Shown here piece after piece: positions 8,935-15,564 of a DNA stretch of 28,987 nucleotides (position 1 is the stretch's first letter; each line of letters starts with the position of its first letter). The position numbers were made by a program, and so were the translations under genes. This DNA comes from DATGKD01 sp035294855 (lineage in GTDB: Bacteria > Actinomycetota > Acidimicrobiia > Acidimicrobiales > UBA8190). The stretch covers positions 1 through 28,987 of the forward strand of contig DATGKD010000147.1 of assembly GCA_035294855.1 (NCBI GenBank). Direction: 5' to 3'. The notes beneath the pieces were generated by a model. It saw nothing but the letters and a program-made list of their open reading frames with translations. It was not told where the DNA came from and did no database searches.

Positions 8935-9069
8935 GTGAAGAGGACCTACCAACCCAACACCCGAAAGCGGGCCAAGAACCACGGTTTCCGGCACCGGATG
9001 TCGACGCGCGCCGGCCGTGCCATCGTCCGCGCTCGGCGGCTCAAGGGCCGCCACCGCCTGTCTGCGTGA
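8935..9069 (+). CDS. rpmH: 50S ribosomal protein L34
   Basis: L34 is a 44-aa, Arg/Lys-rich protein of the large ribosomal subunit. The reading begins MKRTYQPNTRKRAKNHGFR and ends RRLKGRHRLSA, which is the full L34 signature. It starts at a GTG (8935) after GAGGACGAGAGGA, which supplies the ribosome site. It is followed by, and probably overlaps, rnpA, as at most bacterial origins. Confidence 0.97.
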   Translation: MKRTYQPNTRKRAKNHGFRHRMSTRAGRAIVRARRLKGRHRLSA

Positions 9070-9418
9070 GGGCGGCCCGACGAAAGCGGTCGGGCGCATC
9101 CGGGATCGGTCCACTTTCCAGGCGCTGCGGCGCGCGCCGCAGCGTGCCCGCTCCGGGCAGGTGAGCGTGGCGTTCATCTCCGGGACGGCCCCGGCACCAC
9201 GCGTGGCGTATGCGGTGACCCGGCAGGTGGGCAACGCGGTGGAACGAAACCGGCTCCGGCGCCGCCTACGGGCTGCGGTGGCACTGGTGGCGCCGGAATT
9301 GGCGACGGGCGCGTATCTGGTCGGGGCGGGACGAGGGGCGGTGGCAGTCTCTTTCGAGGAGCTGAAGGACCAGGTGAGAGCAGCGATGACAGCCGCACCG
9401 AATGTGAGGGGCAGGTGA
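9017..9418 (+). CDS. rnpA: ribonuclease P protein component
   Basis: RnpA binds the RNase P RNA and helps cleave the 5' leader from pre-tRNA. The diagnostic motif VGNAVERNRLRRRLR is present, and the conserved part begins GRIRDRSTFQALRR. The only ordinary in-frame start upstream of it is the GTG at 9017, which lies inside rpmH and gives a 133-aa protein with about 27 extra residues overlapping rpmH by 53 bp. A start at a CTG near 9059 would fit the family length better but is not a standard codon. The stop at 9416-9418 overlaps the yidD start (GTGA). The function is secure; the start is not. Confidence 0.9.
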   Translation: MPSSALGGSRAATACLREGGPTKAVGRIRDRSTFQALRRAPQRARSGQVSVAFISGTAPAPRVAYAVTRQVGNAVERNRLRRRLRAAVALVAPELATGAYLVGAGRGAVAVSFEELKDQVRAAMTAAPNVRGR

Positions 9419-9687
9419 GCGTCGCGCCCCCCGTGCCCTTGCCCGAGGCCCCCCCGCGCCCGGTGCCCCGGCGAGCCGTTGTCGCGGTCATCCGGGCCTA
9501 CCAGCGCCTCCGGGGGGGCCGGCCGTCCCCGTGCCGTTTCTGGCCGACCTGCTCGGCGTACGCGATCGAGGCCGTCGAGCGCCACGGGGTCGGGCCAGGG
9601 GGCCTGCTCGCGGCTCGACGGGTGCTCCGGTGCCACCCCTGGGGAGGGTCGGGGGTCGACCTCGTTCCTGAGCGGCGGCCGTCATGA
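9415..9687 (+). CDS. yidD: membrane protein insertion efficiency factor YidD
   Basis: YidD is a small membrane-associated protein that assists YidC in inserting proteins. The 90-aa product has the family core: a hydrophobic amphipathic VVAVIRAYQRL, then CRFWPTCSAYAIEAVERHG with the paired cysteines, then RVLRCHPWGGSGVDLVP. The first 20 residues are Pro-rich and variable. It overlaps rnpA (GTGA at 9415) and yidC (ATGA at 9684), so the three are translationally coupled. Confidence 0.95.
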   Translation: MSVAPPVPLPEAPPRPVPRRAVVAVIRAYQRLRGGRPSPCRFWPTCSAYAIEAVERHGVGPGGLLAARRVLRCHPWGGSGVDLVPERRPS

Positions 9688-10973
9688 CGAGCGCGGCCGT
9701 CCTCGCGAGCACGCTGGGCCAGGTCTTCAAGCCGCTCTACGAAGCCCTGGCCTGGATGATCGCGTTCTTCTACGCCCTCATCCCCAACTACGCCATCGCC
9801 ATTGCCCTGCTCACGGTGGCGGTCATGGTCATCACCGCGCCCCTCACCGTGAAGAGCACCCGCTCCACGCTGGCGATGCAGCGCCTCGCCCCTGAGCTGA
9901 AGAAACTGCAGCAGAAGTACAAGGGGGACCGGGCCACCCTCAACGAAGAGATGATGAAGCTCTACAAAGAGCACAACATCAATCCGGCGGGGGGCTGTCT
10001 TCCCCTTCTCATACAGATGCCGGTCTTCATTGTGCTGTATGGGGTCATCCGCGGCCTCACAAATACCGTAAAAGTAACCAGCCAGAACCTTCATCCCTGC
10101 CCCAATTACCGGGGCGCGGCGCTGCACATCGGGCAGACCATCGGGTGCCCGAACTACATCGGCCACAACACGCGGCTCTACCACGACCTCTCACTCGCCA
10201 GCGGCCACATGAAGGCCTTTGGCCTGGATCTGGCGGCAAACTTGTTCTCGCACCACGCATCGTGGGTCGGGGCGATTCCGTATGCAGCGATCGTCCTGGT
10301 GGCGATCGGCTTGCAATACCTTCAGATGCGCCAGCTGAATAGCCGGAATCCCGCCGCGGCGCAGGCCAATCCTCAGATGCAAATGATGCAGCGGTATATG
10401 CCGCTGATCTTTGCGGTCATTTACCTTCGGATCTCGGCCGGGGTCAACATCTATTTTGTGGTTTCGAGCCTGTGCCGCATCGGCATCCAAGAAGCCATCT
10501 TCCGCTCGGGGATCGTGTCGGCCCCGAAGCCCGGCGAAGAGGTCCTGCCCGCGGGGCGTGCGGGCGGGCGCCCTCGAAAACGCTCGTTGATGGAGCGGCT
10601 GGCCGAGGCTCAGCAGCGCGCCATGGAGCAGCAACGCGCTCGGCAGGCTCAGGCGGGGCTCGTTCCCGGTGACGTGCGCCCGAAGCCGCCCGCCGATGGG
10701 CCCAAGAGACCGAGTTCCCCACCTACTGGCACGAAGCGGCCACCCTCCGCGCGGGAAGCTGCCCCGGCACCTGGGGGCGACGCCAACGGGGCCGGCGAGA
10801 AGTCCCGGGCCGGGGAACCGAACGGGAACGGAAGTGCTGGGCGAGCACCGCAGCCGCAGAAGAAGCCGCGCCCCAACCGCCCGACGGCGTCGGGGAATGG
10901 CGGCCCGCCCAAGAAGGCGCTCCCCCAGGCACAGTCTCGCTCGGCGAAGAAGCGGCCGAGGAGGGCTCGCTAG
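9684..10973 (+). CDS. yidC: membrane protein insertase YidC
   Basis: YidC/Oxa1 inserts and folds inner-membrane proteins, alone or with SecYEG. The 429-aa protein has membrane segments near residues 20-55, 100-125, 190-215 and 230-265. The family signature follows the second: INPAGGCLPLLIQMPVFIVLY. The coiled basic region TRSTLAMQRLAPELKKLQQKYKG is the cytosolic helical hairpin. The C-terminal ~140 residues are Lys/Arg/Pro-rich and disordered, as in other Actinobacteria, and would contact ribosomes. A loop outside the conserved core carries two CPNY motifs with Cys139 and Cys155. The ATG at 9684 overlaps the yidD stop. Jag follows after one base. Confidence 0.96.
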   Translation: MTSAAVLASTLGQVFKPLYEALAWMIAFFYALIPNYAIAIALLTVAVMVITAPLTVKSTRSTLAMQRLAPELKKLQQKYKGDRATLNEEMMKLYKEHNINPAGGCLPLLIQMPVFIVLYGVIRGLTNTVKVTSQNLHPCPNYRGAALHIGQTIGCPNYIGHNTRLYHDLSLASGHMKAFGLDLAANLFSHHASWVGAIPYAAIVLVAIGLQYLQMRQLNSRNPAAAQANPQMQMMQRYMPLIFAVIYLRISAGVNIYFVVSSLCRIGIQEAIFRSGIVSAPKPGEEVLPAGRAGGRPRKRSLMERLAEAQQRAMEQQRARQAQAGLVPGDVRPKPPADGPKRPSSPPTGTKRPPSAREAAPAPGGDANGAGEKSRAGEPNGNGSAGRAPQPQKKPRPNRPTASGNGGPPKKALPQAQSRSAKKRPRRAR

Positions 10974-10974
10974 C

Positions 10975-12000
10975 GTGGAGTGGGTGGAGACCACCGGTCG
11001 GAGCATCGAAGAAGCCAAGGACGCGGCCCTCGACCAGCTCGGCGTGGACGAGAGCGACGCGGAGTTCGTCATTGTCAGCGAGCCGCGGGCCGGATTGTTC
11101 GGGCGCCTCCGGGGGGAGGCGCGCGTGCGCGCCCGGGTCCGCCCCACAAGCCCGCGGCCGAAGCGAACTCGGGGGCGACGCGATCGCGAGCGGCGCTCGA
11201 CGGCCGGAGCGGAGGGGTCCCGACAGGGCGGTCGGTCGGCCGGCCACGCGGGTGGCGTGGCGCTCGCCGAAGAGCCCGAGGGAACCCGGGACAACGCGAC
11301 CGCCGACGGTGCCTCCTCCACCCCGCGCAGCCGCAATCGACGGTCGCGATCGAGGGGTGGGAGTCAGAGCCGATCACAAGGAGGCGCCACCCTCGGAGGT
11401 GGCGACGATGCGGGGGCGGTCGGCTCGCAGGCGGGCCCGCGTGGCGACAGCAGGCGAAACCAAGGGAATCGTTCGCCTGGACCGAGCAAGGAGGAATCGG
11501 TGGGAGAGACGTTGTCCTTGGAGGAGCAAGGGGAGTCGGCCCGGGTGTTCGTTTCGGGGCTGCTCCAGGAGCTTGGCCTGTCCGCCCAGGTGTCGGCGCG
11601 TCTCGTCGACGAGGACACCGCCGAGGTATCGGTCGACGGGGACTCGCTCGGCGTCCTGATCGGTCCGGGCGGAGCGACCCTGGGCGCACTCCAGGAACTC
11701 GCCCGCACCTTCGTGCAGAAGCAGACCGGGGGCCACAGCGGCCGGATCGTCATCGACGTGGCCGGATACCGGGCGAAGCGCGTCGCCGCCCTGCAGCGAT
11801 TCACCCGCCAGGTGGGCGAGGAGATCAAGGGGAGCGGCAAGGAACGGGCTCTCGAGCCCATGTCCGCCGCGGATCGCAAGGTCGTGCATGACACCGTCAA
11901 CGACCTGGGTGGCCTGGCCACGAGGTCCGAGGGCGAGGAGCCGAGGCGGTACATCGTGATCTCGGTCCAGGAACCCGAAGCGGCTGAGCCCGACGCCTGA
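10975..12000 (+). CDS. jag: Jag/KhpB-type RNA-binding protein (Jag-N, KH, R3H)
   Basis: Jag (KhpB) is an RNA-binding protein tied to cell elongation and division and is often beside yidC. The GTG at 10975, two bases after the yidC stop, gives 341 aa. The Jag-N domain is residues 1-50 (VETTGRSIEEAKDAALDQLG). Residues about 50-180 are a charged, low-complexity linker rich in Arg, Gly and Ser, longer than in many homologues. The KH domain follows with GVLIGPGGATLGALQEL, and the R3H domain has Arg301 and His305 (RKVVHD). The reading frame stays open upstream into yidC, but that extension is antisense-type noise in another frame. Identification is solid. Confidence 0.93.
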   Translation: MEWVETTGRSIEEAKDAALDQLGVDESDAEFVIVSEPRAGLFGRLRGEARVRARVRPTSPRPKRTRGRRDRERRSTAGAEGSRQGGRSAGHAGGVALAEEPEGTRDNATADGASSTPRSRNRRSRSRGGSQSRSQGGATLGGGDDAGAVGSQAGPRGDSRRNQGNRSPGPSKEESVGETLSLEEQGESARVFVSGLLQELGLSAQVSARLVDEDTAEVSVDGDSLGVLIGPGGATLGALQELARTFVQKQTGGHSGRIVIDVAGYRAKRVAALQRFTRQVGEEIKGSGKERALEPMSAADRKVVHDTVNDLGGLATRSEGEEPRRYIVISVQEPEAAEPDA

Positions 12001-12037
12001 GGGTCCTCACCACGACAGCGGGCCGAGCCCCGCAGTC

Positions 12038-12682
12038 GTGGCCGCTCTCGAGCGCGCCCAACGGCGGGGCCTCGTCGGGGATAGCCCGCTCGCCGATCAG
12101 CTTGCCCACGCCGAGGGGTTCGCCCAGACGGTCGAGGCGCACCTGGGTGTCGCCCCCGGGTCGTTTCGCGGGCGGTGGGTCGACCTGGGTTCCGGCGGGG
12201 GGTTGCCGGGCCTGATCCTCGCTGATCGGTGGCCGCTGGCTCCGGGCGTCTTCCTCGACGGATCGGTTCGGAGTGGCGAGTTCCTCGCCGAGACCGTCCG
12301 CAGTCGTGAGTGGGGCTCCAGGGTGGGGGTTGTCGTCGCCCGGGCAGAAGACGTCGGACGTGATCCCGCATATCGAGCCTCCTTCGACGTGGTGGTGGCC
12401 CGGTCGTTCGGCCCCCCGCCGGTGGTGGCCGAGTGCGCGGCCCCCCTTCTCAAGGTCGACGGAATCCTCGTGGTGTCGGAGCCACCGCCCGAGGCCGATC
12501 GCACCGCAGAGGATCACGAGGGTCGGGATCGCTGGCCCGCCGTCCCTCTGGCGCGCTTGGGCCTGGAGCCGTTGGCAGCGACCCGCTTTGCGTACGGGTA
12601 CCGGGTCCTGCGGCAGGGCACGCCGTGTCCGAATCAGTTTCCCCGGCGGGTCGGGGTTCCTCGCAAGCGGCCCCTGTACTGA
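12038..12682 (+). CDS. rsmG: 16S rRNA (guanine-N7)-methyltransferase RsmG
   Basis: RsmG (GidB) methylates N7 of the guanine at position 527 of 16S rRNA using S-adenosylmethionine. The 214-aa product has the SAM-binding motif I DLGSGGGLPG at residues 49-58, then FLDGSVRSGEFLAE, VVARAEDVG, and SFDVVVARSFGPPPVVAECAAPLL. The GTG at 12038 fits the start of homologues (ALERAQRRGLVGDSPL). It ends 5 bp before the first parS-like element. The order jag-rsmG-parA is standard near the actinobacterial origin. Confidence 0.94.
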   Translation: MAALERAQRRGLVGDSPLADQLAHAEGFAQTVEAHLGVAPGSFRGRWVDLGSGGGLPGLILADRWPLAPGVFLDGSVRSGEFLAETVRSREWGSRVGVVVARAEDVGRDPAYRASFDVVVARSFGPPPVVAECAAPLLKVDGILVVSEPPPEADRTAEDHEGRDRWPAVPLARLGLEPLAATRFAYGYRVLRQGTPCPNQFPRRVGVPRKRPLY

Positions 12683-12686
12683 CGGG

Positions 12687-12715
12687 TGTTCCACATGGCA
12701 CCTGACGGTGAAACA
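12687..12715. promoter_or_regulatory. split parS-like element, copy 1
   Basis: A 29-bp element starts TGTTCCAC and ends GTGAAACA, with 13 bp between. The two ends are the inverted halves of a parS site (consensus TGTTTCACGTGAAACA) separated by 13 bp; the reverse complement of TGTTCCAC matches GTGAAACA at 7 of 8. This copy has the centre ATGGCACCTGACG. It begins 5 bp after the rsmG stop. A ParB binding role is inferred from the half-sites and the position before parAB. Confidence 0.5.
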
Positions 12716-12721
12716 ACCCGT

Positions 12722-12745
12722 GGCGGTGTGCACGCATCCACCGCC
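12722..12745 (+). terminator. hairpin after rsmG
   Basis: GGCGGTG at 12722-12728 and CACCGCC at 12739-12745 are a perfect 7-bp inverted repeat with a 10-nt loop. It lies 40 bp after the rsmG stop and between the two parS-like elements. No T-tract follows, so it would be a weak or factor-dependent terminator. Confidence 0.4.
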
Positions 12746-12789
12746 TTCCGCGGCCACGAATCCCTCTCCTCGAAGCCCAGCCCGGCGAT

Positions 12790-12818
12790 TGTTCCACGTG
12801 GTACCTTACGGTGAAACA
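12790..12818. promoter_or_regulatory. split parS-like element, copy 2
   Basis: This is the second copy of the 29-bp element, identical to copy 1 at 26 of 29 positions and starting 103 bp further on. Its left end reads TGTTCCACGTGGTAC, which also matches 12 of 16 bases of the compact parS consensus including the central CACGTG. It is therefore the better ParB-site candidate of the two. It ends 35 bp before the start of the LAGLIDADG gene. Confidence 0.6.
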
Positions 12819-12853
12819 CCCCAGGTGTCGGCGGCGGCGACGGGAGATCGGGC

Positions 12854-13222
12854 TTGGTCACAGATTTCGAGCGCGGGATGCTGGTCGGGCTGCTGGTGGG
12901 CGAAGGCCATTTCGGGGGCGACGGCCGCCAGCCCCAGATCACCCTCCGGATGCACGTCCGCCACGAGGCGATGTTTCGTTGGCTGGAGACGACCTTCGCC
13001 GGTGGGCGGCTCTATGGCCCGTATCACCACGACGGCCGTCACTACTACCAATGGATGGCACGCGGGACGTACCTGAGGGACGAGCTCGTTCCGTTGCTGG
13101 CCGCGCACCTCACTCCCGAGCTGGACCAATACAGCTACGACCGATTCCAAGAGATGCTCCGGCGCTATGCCAGGCGGCTTCGGCCGGCGTCCCCGGAGGA
13201 TGAACTCCCCGAGACCGTCTGA
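12854..13222 (+). CDS. small single-motif LAGLIDADG-type protein
   Basis: This 122-aa protein carries one LAGLIDADG-like motif, LVGLLVGEGHF at residues 10-20, with the acidic Glu17 at the metal-ligand position. The following QPQITLRMHV, HEAMFRWLETTF and LYGPYHHDGRHYYQWMARG resemble the beta-sheet DNA-binding half of LAGLIDADG homing endonucleases. A single motif implies a dimer. It has no lysine at all, and the Lys often found at the active site is thus missing. The TTG start at 12854 is supported by GGGAG seven bases upstream. It stands alone, with no intron or intein around it, between parS-like sites and parA. It may be a domesticated DNA-binding protein; its function is unknown. Confidence 0.75.
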   Translation: MVTDFERGMLVGLLVGEGHFGGDGRQPQITLRMHVRHEAMFRWLETTFAGGRLYGPYHHDGRHYYQWMARGTYLRDELVPLLAAHLTPELDQYSYDRFQEMLRRYARRLRPASPEDELPETV

Positions 13223-13236
13223 GGGTGAGCCGGAAG

Positions 13237-13250
13237 CCGGCGCGCGCCGG
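13237..13250. repeat. 14-bp perfect palindrome after the LAGLIDADG gene
   Basis: CCGGCGCGCGCCGG is a perfect palindrome 14 bp downstream of the stop of the preceding gene, in the 144-bp gap before parA. It could form a short GC stem that reduces read-through, or be a protein site. No T-tract follows. Confidence 0.35.
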
Positions 13251-13299
13251 GATCGGGCGGAATTCCTGTCCCGATTCGACTCGAAACTGCTCTGGACTC

Positions 13300-13328
13300 T
13301 TGACCCGAACTTCGCGGATGTGGAGGAT
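13300..13328 (+). promoter_or_regulatory. candidate parAB promoter
   Basis: TTGACC at 13300-13305 (5/6 to TTGACA) is followed after 17 bp by GAGGAT at 13323-13328 (3/6 to TATAAT). It would start transcription near 13335, about 30 nt before the parA GTG at 13367. The local sequence is less GC-rich than its surroundings. The -10 is weak. Confidence 0.4.
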
Positions 13329-13366
13329 AGGGGGCCGTGATCCCGAGCCGACGAGCGTCCTGAACC

Positions 13367-14488
13367 GTGCGCATGCGCCTCCGGGGCCGCGATCCCCGGG
13401 CTGAACAGGAAAAACGCTGGCCCGGCACCCCGTCTCCGGTGGTCGAGACCACCACTGACACCCGGGCGCCTCTCGACCAGCACGACCTCGAGGCCGCGCC
13501 CACCCCCGCATCGGAGCCCGAGGCGGGTGAGCCGTTCGACCTCGAGCGGCAACCGGTGACCCCGCTCCTGCTCGACGATTTCGAGCCGCCGGGCCCTGAC
13601 GAGGGGGTCGCCGATGCCGACACCGTCGAGCCTGACGAGACCGTCGCCAAGGCGAGCCGGGCATGGTCCGAGGTGGCCGCGGTCATGTCCCACCGTGAGG
13701 CGGGCGAATACCAGCCCCGCCCCCCTCCCAGGATCCTTGCTGTCGCCAACCAAAAGGGCGGTGTCGGCAAGACCACAACGGCGGTCAACCTCGGGGCGGG
13801 CCTGGCGGACCTGGGTTACCGGGTCCTGGTCATCGACCTCGACCCGCAGGGGAACGCCACGACCGGGCTCGGGGTCGACGGCCGGTCGTTCGAGCTGTCC
13901 ATGTACGACGTCGTGATGCGAGACGCCAAGCTCGAGGACGCCATCGAGCCGACGAGCATCAAGAACCTGTTCGTGGCGCCGGCCACGATCGACCTCGCCG
14001 GCGCCGAGATCGAGCTTGTTCCCACCTTCAGCCGCGAGCTGCGCCTGCGGCGCGCACTCGAGTCGATCGCCGGCGACTTCGAGTTCGTCCTCATCGACTG
14101 TCCGCCCTCACTCGGCCTGATCACGGTCAACGGGCTGGCCGCCGCCGACGAGGTGCTGGTCCCGATCCAGTGCGAGTACTACGCCCTCGAGGGGCTGGGC
14201 CAGCTGCTCCGCAATGTCCACCTGGTCCAGGCCAACCTCAACGAGCGGCTGGAGGTGACCACGATCGTGCTCACGATGTACGACGGTCGCACCAAGCTGG
14301 CGGAACAGGTGGCGGACGAAGTCCGGACCCACTTCGGGAACAAGGTGTGCCGGAACGTGATCCCGAGGACCGTCCGGATCTCCGAGGCCCCGTCCTTCGG
14401 ACAGCCGATCACGGCGTTCGATCCCAGCTCACGGGGCGCCATCGCCTACCGGGAGCTCGCTCGGGAGGTGAGCGGTGGCCCGGCGTAG
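13367..14488 (+). CDS. parA: chromosome-partitioning ATPase ParA (long N-terminus)
   Basis: ParA is a deviant Walker ATPase that moves ParB-bound origins. The catalytic part has KGGVGKT at residues 130-136 (both signature lysines, Lys130 and Lys135), DLDPQGNATTGLG, FVLIDCPPSLG and PIQCEYYALEGL. From the GTG at 13367 the protein is 373 aa with about 120 residues of Asp/Glu/Pro-rich sequence before the fold. An internal ATG at 13685 (residue 107), preceded by GAGGTGG, would give a 267-aa form of normal length. Codon use in the N-terminal part looks coding (GC at third positions), so I favour the long form but both may occur. The end overlaps parB by 14 bp. Confidence 0.93.
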   Translation: MRMRLRGRDPRAEQEKRWPGTPSPVVETTTDTRAPLDQHDLEAAPTPASEPEAGEPFDLERQPVTPLLLDDFEPPGPDEGVADADTVEPDETVAKASRAWSEVAAVMSHREAGEYQPRPPPRILAVANQKGGVGKTTTAVNLGAGLADLGYRVLVIDLDPQGNATTGLGVDGRSFELSMYDVVMRDAKLEDAIEPTSIKNLFVAPATIDLAGAEIELVPTFSRELRLRRALESIAGDFEFVLIDCPPSLGLITVNGLAAADEVLVPIQCEYYALEGLGQLLRNVHLVQANLNERLEVTTIVLTMYDGRTKLAEQVADEVRTHFGNKVCRNVIPRTVRISEAPSFGQPITAFDPSSRGAIAYRELAREVSGGPA

Positions 14489-15404
14489 CGGTCTCGGCAA
14501 GGGCCTCGGTGCCCTCATCCCCCCCGAGGTAGCTCGGGACAGCGACTCGGCGTTGCGCTCGGTGCCGATCACCAGCATCCGGCCGAACCGTCATCAGCCC
14601 CGAACCCGCTTCGACGAGGAGGCCATGGCCAGCTTGGCCGCGTCGATCCGGGAGGTGGGGGTGCTGCAACCCGTCCTGGTGCGCGAGACCGGCCCCGGGG
14701 AGTACGAGCTCATCGCGGGCGAGCGCCGCTGGCGTGCGGCTCGCCGGACAGGCCTCCAGTCGATCCCCGTCCTCGTCCAGAGCTCGACCGACGTCCACAG
14801 CCTCGAGCAGGCCCTGGTGGAGAACCTCCATCGCGAGGACTTGAACCCGCTCGAGGAGGCCGGCGCCTATCAGCAGCTCGTCGACGAATTCGGGCTCACC
14901 CACGACAAGGTGGCGGGGCGCGTCGGGAAGAGCCGCACGGTGGTGACCAACACGCTGCGTCTCCTCCAGTTGCCCGCGGGTGTCCAGCGAGCCCTCGCCG
15001 ACGGCACGATCTCGGCTGGGCACGCCCGGGCGTTGCTGGGCACGCCCGACAGGAGCTTTCAGGAAGAGCTGGCCAAGCGCGCCGTCTCGGAGGGCCTCAC
15101 CGTGCGGGCGATCGAGGACGAGGTTCGTCGCCACACCCAGGAGGGTGGGGCGGCGACCGAGTCAGCGGGCACCGACGCCGAGGCAGGCGCCGAGACCGGG
15201 AACCCGGCCGGCCGGGGCGCGGGTGTCGGTGGAGGGCGGCTGCGGGCGCCGGGCGTGCTCGAGCTCGAGGAGCTCCTGTCGACCTACCTCAACACCCGGG
15301 TCAAGGTCGAAATGGGAGCCAAGCGCGGTCGGGTGGCCATCGAGTTCGCCACGCTCGAGGATCTGGAACGCATCTACAAGCTCATGGTCGGCGGAGCGTC
15401 CTGA
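14475..15404 (+). CDS. parB: chromosome-partitioning protein ParB
   Basis: ParB binds parS sites and spreads along the origin as a CTP-dependent clamp. The 309-aa protein begins RSGLGKGLGALIP, the N-terminal motif that engages ParA. It has the CTP-binding motifs GERRWRAAR (82-90) and ENLHREDLNPLEEA (116 on), then the helix-turn-helix GLTHDKVAGRVGKSRTVVTN. A low-complexity linker (about residues 220-250) precedes a C-terminal dimerisation domain. The GTG start lies within the end of parA, so the two are co-translated. Its likely targets are the parS-like elements at 12687-12818. Confidence 0.96.
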   Translation: MARRSGLGKGLGALIPPEVARDSDSALRSVPITSIRPNRHQPRTRFDEEAMASLAASIREVGVLQPVLVRETGPGEYELIAGERRWRAARRTGLQSIPVLVQSSTDVHSLEQALVENLHREDLNPLEEAGAYQQLVDEFGLTHDKVAGRVGKSRTVVTNTLRLLQLPAGVQRALADGTISAGHARALLGTPDRSFQEELAKRAVSEGLTVRAIEDEVRRHTQEGGAATESAGTDAEAGAETGNPAGRGAGVGGGRLRAPGVLELEELLSTYLNTRVKVEMGAKRGRVAIEFATLEDLERIYKLMVGGAS

Positions 15405-15474
15405 AGCGTGGTCTCGCCGGGCCCGTCCGCGGGTCCGTGCGAGGGGTCCGAGCGTCGGATCTGTCAGTCCAGGC

Positions 15475-15502
15475 TGACGTCCTAACCCTTCATCGGACGT
15501 CA
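15475..15502. terminator. hairpin between convergent parB and the cwlM-like gene
   Basis: TGACGTCC at 15475-15482 and GGACGTCA at 15495-15502 form a perfect 8-bp stem with a 12-nt loop. It lies in the 160-bp gap where parB and the minus-strand amidase-like gene end tail to tail, so it could stop transcripts from both sides. No T-tract is present. Confidence 0.55.
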
Positions 15503-15505
15503 AGC

Positions 15506-15538
15506 TCGTCCACAAGCTGTGCACGAAGTTGTGGATGT
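15506..15538. repeat. inverted DnaA-box-like pair
   Basis: TCGTCCACA at 15506-15514 (8/9 to TTGTCCACA) faces TGTGGATGT at 15530-15538 (7/9). The arms TCCACAA (15509-15515) and TTGTGGA (15529-15535) are a perfect 7-bp inverted repeat with a 13-nt spacer. It may be a second terminator stem or an out-of-origin DnaA site. Confidence 0.4.
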
Positions 15539-15564
15539 CGCCTGAACGTGGGATGCGGTGGACC

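Noticed and set aside
10669..12000. 443-aa version of Jag starting inside yidC
   Set aside because: The extra 102 residues lie within yidC in a different frame and have no Jag homology. The Jag-N domain begins at GTG 10975.
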